Both the position numbers and the translations under genes were made by a program. The notes beneath the pieces are model-generated. The model made no database searches, was not told where the DNA came from, and worked only from the letters and a program-made list of their open reading frames with translations. From Desulfobacterales bacterium C00003060 (GTDB lineage: Bacteria; Desulfobacterota; Desulfobacteria; Desulfobacterales; C00003060), in the NCBI GenBank assembly GCA_001751085.1, contig MAXP01000346.1, forward strand, positions 657-20,892: 20,236 bases of DNA, written 5' to 3'. Positions 16,109 to 20,236 of the stretch are shown here, in pieces; within the stretch, counting starts at the first letter, position 1; every line of letters begins with the position of its first letter.

Positions 16109-17404
16109 TCATTTCTCTATTGTTTCAAGCGTACTGCTCGCAATGATCGATTTGATGGCCTCTTTCTCAAGGACCCTTTGCTTGAAAACCTCATAAGCTT
16201 CCTTGTTGTTCTCATGAAACTGCTTTATCGTGTTTACGGGCTGATGCATGTTCTCGGCCATCTCATTGTACGCCTGCTCAAGTATTTCATCCGTTGCAGT
16301 TAGCCCCTCCTGGTCGATTACCTTCTCCAAAAGCAGATATTCCCGCACCCTCCTTTCTGCAAGTGGACGGTAGTTCTCAGAAAGGGTCTCTTCGGTCTGA
16401 CCCGTCTCCTCCAAAGATAGCCCTCTATGGGATACTGCTTCCTTGGCTTCATTTACGACTGCAGACAGTTCATGGTTGATCAGTACCTCCGGAAGTTCAA
16501 TGGTAGCCTGTTCAAGTAACTTGTTAATGATATCATGGCGGAGTTCCTGTTCGGATCGAGCCTCGTAGCTTCGTTCCAATTCCTTTCTGATGGCCTGTTT
16601 AAGCTCTGTTATTGTCTCGTGTTTCCCCAAACTCTTTGCAAATTCATCGTCGATCTCAGGCAAAAGCTCTTCCCTGATTTCCTTTAACATAACCGTGAAG
16701 GTGATATCAAGGCCAGACAAATCCTTGTTGAAATAATGGTCAGGGAAGTGCATTAGGAATTCCTTGGTTGTCTTGGGGCGCATCCCCAAGAGCTGCTGGT
16801 CAAAATCCTCCAATATCCTCCCCGAGTCAACCTCAACCAGGAAGTTCTCAGTTTTCCCGGCCGGCGCAAACGGTTTGCCATCTTTGAATCCCTCATAATC
16901 TATGAGGACAAAGTCCCCCTTTTCAACCGGGCGGTCTTCCTCAATGGTCCTCAGTTTTGCCTGATTCTTCTGGAGTACCTTGAGTTGTGTCTCAACCTCG
17001 TCATCAGCAACTCTGTATACATTCTTCTTGAGCCTTAGAGAGCCCAAGTTCAAGTCCTGGATAAAAGGCCGCACCTCAATCGTGGCAGAATAATGATAAG
17101 GCTGATCCGCCTCAAGCTCCGGGCTGTCAACGATCGGCTCACCGAGTGGTACAAACTCAGTCTCTCGCAACGCCTCAACATAGGATTCTTGGATCAACTG
17201 ACCAAAGACTTCTGCATGCACATCCTTTTTAAAGCGCTGTTCTAAGATAGAACGCGGCACCTTCCCGGGACGAAACCCCTTGATCCTGACATTCTTTTTG
17301 AGGGTCGTGTATGCCTTGTCCAGCTCCCGGTGCACATCGGCTTTTGGTATCTCTATGTGCAAAATCTTCTTCAAAGTGGTAACATCTTCTACATCTACCT
17401 TCAT
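16109..17404 (-). CDS. tig: Trigger factor (ribosome-associated chaperone, prolyl isomerase)
   Basis: 431 residues from the ATG at 17404, with AAGGAA about six bases ahead; a TTG just before it is less likely. The N-terminal ribosome-binding domain has the signature GFRPGKVPRSILEQRF. The FKBP-like domain (about 155-240) follows with GDFVLIDYEGFKDGKPF, then the helical C-terminal chaperone arms. Full length for the family. It binds nascent chains at the ribosome exit. It heads the tig-clpP-clpX-lon chain and begins only 26 bases behind tRNA-Leu on the same strand, so it is probably transcribed through that tRNA. Confidence 0.97.
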   Translation of the reverse strand: MKVDVEDVTTLKKILHIEIPKADVHRELDKAYTTLKKNVRIKGFRPGKVPRSILEQRFKKDVHAEVFGQLIQESYVEALRETEFVPLGEPIVDSPELEADQPYHYSATIEVRPFIQDLNLGSLRLKKNVYRVADDEVETQLKVLQKNQAKLRTIEEDRPVEKGDFVLIDYEGFKDGKPFAPAGKTENFLVEVDSGRILEDFDQQLLGMRPKTTKEFLMHFPDHYFNKDLSGLDITFTVMLKEIREELLPEIDDEFAKSLGKHETITELKQAIRKELERSYEARSEQELRHDIINKLLEQATIELPEVLINHELSAVVNEAKEAVSHRGLSLEETGQTEETLSENYRPLAERRVREYLLLEKVIDQEGLTATDEILEQAYNEMAENMHQPVNTIKQFHENNKEAYEVFKQRVLEKEAIKSIIASSTLETIEK

Positions 17405-17430
17405 CAAGTTCCTTTCTTAGCCTGCTCAGT

Positions 17431-17518
17431 TGGTGCGAGAGGGGGGACTTGAACCCCCAATCCTCTAACGGGAGCTGGATCCTAAGTCCAGTGCGTTTGC
17501 CAATTTCGCCACTCTCGC
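17431..17518 (-). tRNA. tRNA-Leu(TAG)
   Basis: 88 bases, class II. Acceptor GCGAGAG/CTCTCGC is perfect, with discriminator A and encoded CCA. The anticodon arm CTGGA-CTTAGGA-TCCAG gives TAG. A long variable arm (CTCCCGTTAGAGGAT region) and T arm GGGGG-TTCAAGT-CCCCC follow. It ends 26 bases before tig with no terminator between. Confidence 0.96.
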
Positions 17519-17737
17519 ATAATATGGTATTGATTTCCTGACAATTAAGGATAATATTCCAAAATGAACAACAACAAAGCTATGACAGCCTGGAAAAACG
17601 TGTAAGATATACTTGTACATATCATCTCGACAGTCCTAACTTCTCAAAACTTTATGAACCATAAAGTAACTTCTCAACAAGTTGGACCTGTACGGTTACA
17701 CGTCACAGCATTCAACACACGAAAATGAAAAGAATTA

Positions 17738-17893
17738 TCACGAAAGCACGAAAGATTGAAAGCACGAAAAAATGCCGGTAACTGGCATCATTTCATAGTA
17801 AGTGATGACTGTATATGCCACAGCGCAGGCAAACACCCCAGTAACTTGATTTTCACGCCTTGTTTCGTGTTTTCGTGTTTTCGTGTTTTCGTG
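17738..17893. repeat. Inverted arrays of CACGAAA and TTTTCGTG
   Basis: CACGAAA occurs three times within 17739-17769. About 100 bases further, TTTCGTG and three exact TTTTCGTG units run in tandem at 17863-17893. The two arrays are reverse complements, so the segment could fold into a long hairpin. Between them a TGCC...GGCA dyad is seen near 17773. Confidence 0.65.
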
Positions 17894-17931
17894 ATTGATT
17901 TTAAATAGGTTTCTAACCGCACAGCTCCAAA

Positions 17932-17985
17932 AAGTTGGGGTAGATTACATTTTGCGACTGTTACCCAGACTTCCTGAGAAGTTAC
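17932..17985. repeat. Partial copy of the 10353-10449 palindromic element
   Basis: Positions 17932-17959 are identical to 10362-10389 over 28 bases. The copy then diverges and ends at GAGAAGTTA near 17977-17985, the inverse of TAACTTCTC that precedes the other copy. Its left arm appears to be displaced to about 17671 (TAACTTCTCAACAAGTTGG), with the CACGAAA segment lying between. Confidence 0.7.
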
Positions 17986-18016
17986 AACCTGACACTATCG
18001 AGTATCATGTAAAATA

Positions 18017-18817
18017 ATGTCAATCTCAAAGCCTGTCAACAAAAAATCAGTCAAGATGCTATGTTTGGGCAATTCATGTCTGAAATGGCCTATCTTGCTT
18101 GTGTTAGTGTGGACTATTGACAATGTGTCACAAGCCCAAGCTGTATTCCTATCACAGGATCTGCCACGCCGTAAAGTCGTTGTACTGGATCCTGGACACG
18201 GGGGCCATGACCTGGGCGCTGTAGGGCCCTCCGGCTTGGCCGAAAAGGTTGTGGCGCTGTTGGTCGCCCATAAGATCAAGGAAGTTCTTTCTGAGATTTG
18301 TGAAGTCCACTTGACTCGCAATGACGATTACAGGGTCGATATCATAGATCGGACGGCAGTCGCAAACCATTACCGTGCTGATATTTTTCTGAGTATTCAT
18401 GCAGGGGGCGGCTTCCGGCGCCAAGGCCTCGGCGTGGTCGTATTCTATCATAGTTCCGACACCGGCCGAATAGCGTCCATGCCCGCTGGACAACAGAAGG
18501 GACCATGGGGAATACGTGCAAAACCGCTTCCATGGAACTACATTCAGGGTAGGCATACAGCCAAGACTCAAGTCTTGGCAAAATTTGTACACAGGCATCT
18601 GACGGCAAAACTCGGTTCCGAAGACACCGTGGACGGAGGGATCCGTGAGGCCCCGTGTCTGGTTCTTCGAGGTGCCGACATGCCGGCGGTTTTGGTTGAG
18701 ATTGGTCATTTGAGCCATCCTGCCGACGAGAAGGAGCTTAGGAAGTCCAAGGTAATATCCGATGTAGCCCAAGCCATATCCGAAGCGATAAAGGAATATT
18801 TTTCGAGATATCCGTGA
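18017..18817 (+). CDS. N-acetylmuramoyl-L-alanine amidase (Amidase_3 type), secreted
   Basis: 266 residues. The Amidase_3 zinc ligands and catalytic Glu are visible: His61 in LDPGHGGHD, Glu76 in SGLAEKVVA, His128 in LSIHAGG and Glu228 in VLVEIGHLSHP. It cleaves the MurNAc-L-Ala bond of peptidoglycan in the periplasm. The N-terminus has a signal-like segment (KWPILLVLVWTI, then SQAQA), so export is expected; there is no AMIN domain, so it is a short catalytic form. No ribosome site is seen at the ATG at 18017; a second ATG at 18056 would still keep the signal peptide, and a TAAAAT just before 18017 would favour it. Not obviously part of an operon. Confidence 0.9.
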   Translation: MSISKPVNKKSVKMLCLGNSCLKWPILLVLVWTIDNVSQAQAVFLSQDLPRRKVVVLDPGHGGHDLGAVGPSGLAEKVVALLVAHKIKEVLSEICEVHLTRNDDYRVDIIDRTAVANHYRADIFLSIHAGGGFRRQGLGVVVFYHSSDTGRIASMPAGQQKGPWGIRAKPLPWNYIQGRHTAKTQVLAKFVHRHLTAKLGSEDTVDGGIREAPCLVLRGADMPAVLVEIGHLSHPADEKELRKSKVISDVAQAISEAIKEYFSRYP

Positions 18818-18910
18818 TCCCTCGCTCGCTGGCCAGCATGGTATATTATTCTTTCCCGTTTCCCTTAGTAGTTGCATCAAAAAAAAAACCATGATAAACG
18901 GAAGAAAAAA

Positions 18911-18988
<78 letters not shown>

Positions 18989-19040
18989 GAAAGCTAATGA
19001 TTCAGGTAGGTTAACCATATGGCATTCCCGCTTTTTTTGT

Positions 19041-19256
19041 ATTCTTGGGCATCCTTCATTCACCAGTTTACACTTTTTTCAAAAAAAACGTGCATTATCG
19101 AATTCAAAACGGATGTTGAAACTGGAAATTCGAAATTAGGTAACGCATCAACATCTTTTTGTTTTTCCCAATTTCAAGTTTCAAATTTTATTGCCAAAAC
19201 ACAACATCAACAAAGTGTAAACTACTTCTGAGATTTAATGAGGGATGCCCATTCTT
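19041..19256. mobile_element. MITE-like non-coding element with terminal inverted repeats and 6-bp target duplication
   Basis: Left end GGGCATCCTTCATT (19047-19060) and right end AATGAGGGATGCCC (19237-19250) are inverted copies with one mismatch. A second inner pair, AGTTTACACTTT (19065-19076) and AAAGTGTAAACT (19212-19223), is perfect over 12 bases. Both ends are flanked by ATTCTT (19041-19046 and 19251-19256), a likely target duplication. The inside has another dyad (GATGTTGA/TCAACATC) and no transposase frame. The element proper is about 204 bases. The family of the parent transposon is not identified. Confidence 0.7.
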
Positions 19257-19322
19257 GGTATATGTCTTTCAGTTCACCTTGGATTTTTGCTGTTCAGCGC
19301 AATGGCTTGAGGAGTCTTGAGC

Positions 19323-20132
19323 ATGGTTCATCATACATATTTGATGGAAAGTGACGAAGAAGCTCTTCGTCTGGTCTTGAAGACAGACAACAAGGCTATC
19401 GAAAAACAGGCCCTATGGGCTGGCATAAAGCCTGGTATGCGCGTAGCCGACGTGGGGTGTGGTCCAGGGAAGACCACATATTACCTGCACAAGCTGGTTC
19501 AGCCGAATGGTGAAGCGGTTGGAGTAGATGGCTCTGAAAAGAGAATTACGTACGCAAAAAGACATTACAGTGACACAGGGATAGATTATTCTTGTAAGAA
19601 CATATATGATCCTATAGATGACCTTGGGATGTTTGATTTCATATGGGTCCGTTTTGTGCTTGAATACCATCGTTCAAAGAGTTTTGATATAGTCAAGAAC
19701 ATATCCAGTATCCTGAAACCCGGAGGGATTCTCTGTCTGATAGATCTGGACTACAACTGCCTTAGACATTCCGGACTCCCTGAACGGCTTGAAAAAACCA
19801 TTTGTGCAATAATGAACACTCTGGAGGAAAATGCCGACTTTGACCCCTATGCAGGAATAAAACTCTATTCTTACCTTTATGACCTTGGTTACCAGGATAT
19901 TGATGTAGAGATGGCTCCCCATCACCTGATTTTTGGGAGATTGAACGAAACCGACGCCTACAACTGGGAGAAAAAGGTTGAAGTAGCCGCAAGAAAGTCA
20001 GGATACGACTTCGAAGAATACAGTGGGGGGTATGACGGTTTTTTTGAGGAGTTCAAAAGCGCTTTTGCCAATCCAAGGAGATTTACCTATACACCTGTAA
20101 TCTCCTGCAGGGGGCGCAAGCCGACAGCCTGA
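19323..20132 (+). CDS. Class I SAM-dependent methyltransferase, substrate unknown
   Basis: 269 residues from the ATG at 19323, eight bases after GAGGAG; a TTG at 19317 is too close to that site. Motif I VADVGCGPGKTT at about 41-52 and the acidic residue in AVGVDGSEKRI bind SAM; FDFIWVRFVLEY and KPGGILCLIDLDY are the usual post-motifs. The C-terminal 90 residues hold no known signature. It might modify a small molecule or a quinone-like compound, but nothing in the neighbourhood shows the substrate. It stands alone between the MITE-like element and the window edge. Confidence 0.85.
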   Translation: MVHHTYLMESDEEALRLVLKTDNKAIEKQALWAGIKPGMRVADVGCGPGKTTYYLHKLVQPNGEAVGVDGSEKRITYAKRHYSDTGIDYSCKNIYDPIDDLGMFDFIWVRFVLEYHRSKSFDIVKNISSILKPGGILCLIDLDYNCLRHSGLPERLEKTICAIMNTLEENADFDPYAGIKLYSYLYDLGYQDIDVEMAPHHLIFGRLNETDAYNWEKKVEVAARKSGYDFEEYSGGYDGFFEEFKSAFANPRRFTYTPVISCRGRKPTA

Positions 20133-20236
20133 TTACACAGATGAAACCAGGTCCGGCGATGTATACCTCGAAAGGCCACAAATGACACTTTTTCGCCGGC
20201 CATGAACATCAATAGCCGCGTTGCTCAGGCTTGCAA
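20133..20236. other. Right edge, non-coding as far as seen
   Basis: About 100 bases after the methyltransferase stop. CCGGCGA and TCGCCGG form a 7-bp inverted pair separated by about 35 bases (20153-20200), without a T-run, so it is not a convincing terminator. Confidence 0.3.

Larger units (their letters stand above)
17519..18016. other. Repeat-rich gap between tRNA-Leu and the amidase gene
   Basis: No ORF of interest. It should hold the divergent promoters of tRNA-Leu/tig (minus) and the amidase (plus); on the minus strand TATTAT boxes occur near 17548 and 17517 without a good -35. Most of 17636-17990 consists of repeats: TAACTTCTCAA motifs, the CACGAAA/TTTTCGTG arrays and a partial copy of the palindromic element also found at 10353. 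Confidence 0.5.

Noticed and set aside
17738..17893. Possible CRISPR array from the regular CACGAAA/TTTTCGTG units
   Set aside because: Units are 7-8 bases in direct tandem without spacers, and the two groups are inverted; there are no cas genes.

Overview
The window reads as bacterial chromosome of moderate GC from a Gram-negative organism. Several encoded lipoproteins, a YdbH/YdbL-type envelope module and a tig-clpP-clpX-lon chain preceded by a tRNA-Leu gene suggest a deltaproteobacterium (Desulfobacterota). That placement is inferred from gene order and protein character, not from a marker-gene search.

Layout. (1) 1-5643, minus strand: an envelope operon in the order AsmA/YdbH-like protein, YnbE/YdbL-like (DUF1318) lipoprotein, M48 metalloprotease lipoprotein, and PgeF (peptidoglycan editing factor, cut by the left edge). 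(2) 5644-6158: non-coding, then a terminator, tRNA-Asp(GTC) and a detached 3' half of a tRNA-Val, all minus strand. (3) 6336-11314, plus strand: a sigma70-like promoter, a histidine kinase, a coiled-coil lipoprotein overlapping it, and a sigma54-dependent regulator with a GlrR-type C-terminus (the GlrK-QseG-GlrR plan). A 720-base gap follows with a strong sigma54 promoter match and a palindromic repeat element. Two small exported proteins and a terminator close the block. (4) 11331-17518, minus strand: tRNA-Val(TAC), lon, clpX, clpP, tig and tRNA-Leu(TAG), i.e. trigger factor and the main ATP-dependent proteolysis machines. (5) 17519-20236: a repeat-rich gap, then on the plus strand an N-acetylmuramoyl-L-alanine amidase, tRNA-Pro(TGG), a MITE-like element with a 6-bp target duplication, and a SAM-dependent methyltransferase.

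Main points. The plus-strand signalling block lies between an intact tRNA-Val and a direct repeat of the 3' half of that tRNA, starting at the anticodon loop, with tRNA-Asp immediately beyond. This is the geometry left by integration into a tRNA-Val that once stood next to tRNA-Asp, although no integrase is present. Inside the block, a sigma54 promoter match lies 160 bases downstream of the sigma54 activator gene and points into a region without a credible ORF, which suggests a regulatory RNA or a long leader. The envelope operon appears to hold a YnbE-like lipoprotein fused to YdbL with a relic of the YdbL signal peptide at the joint. Two families of small palindromic or MITE-like repeats occupy the gaps.
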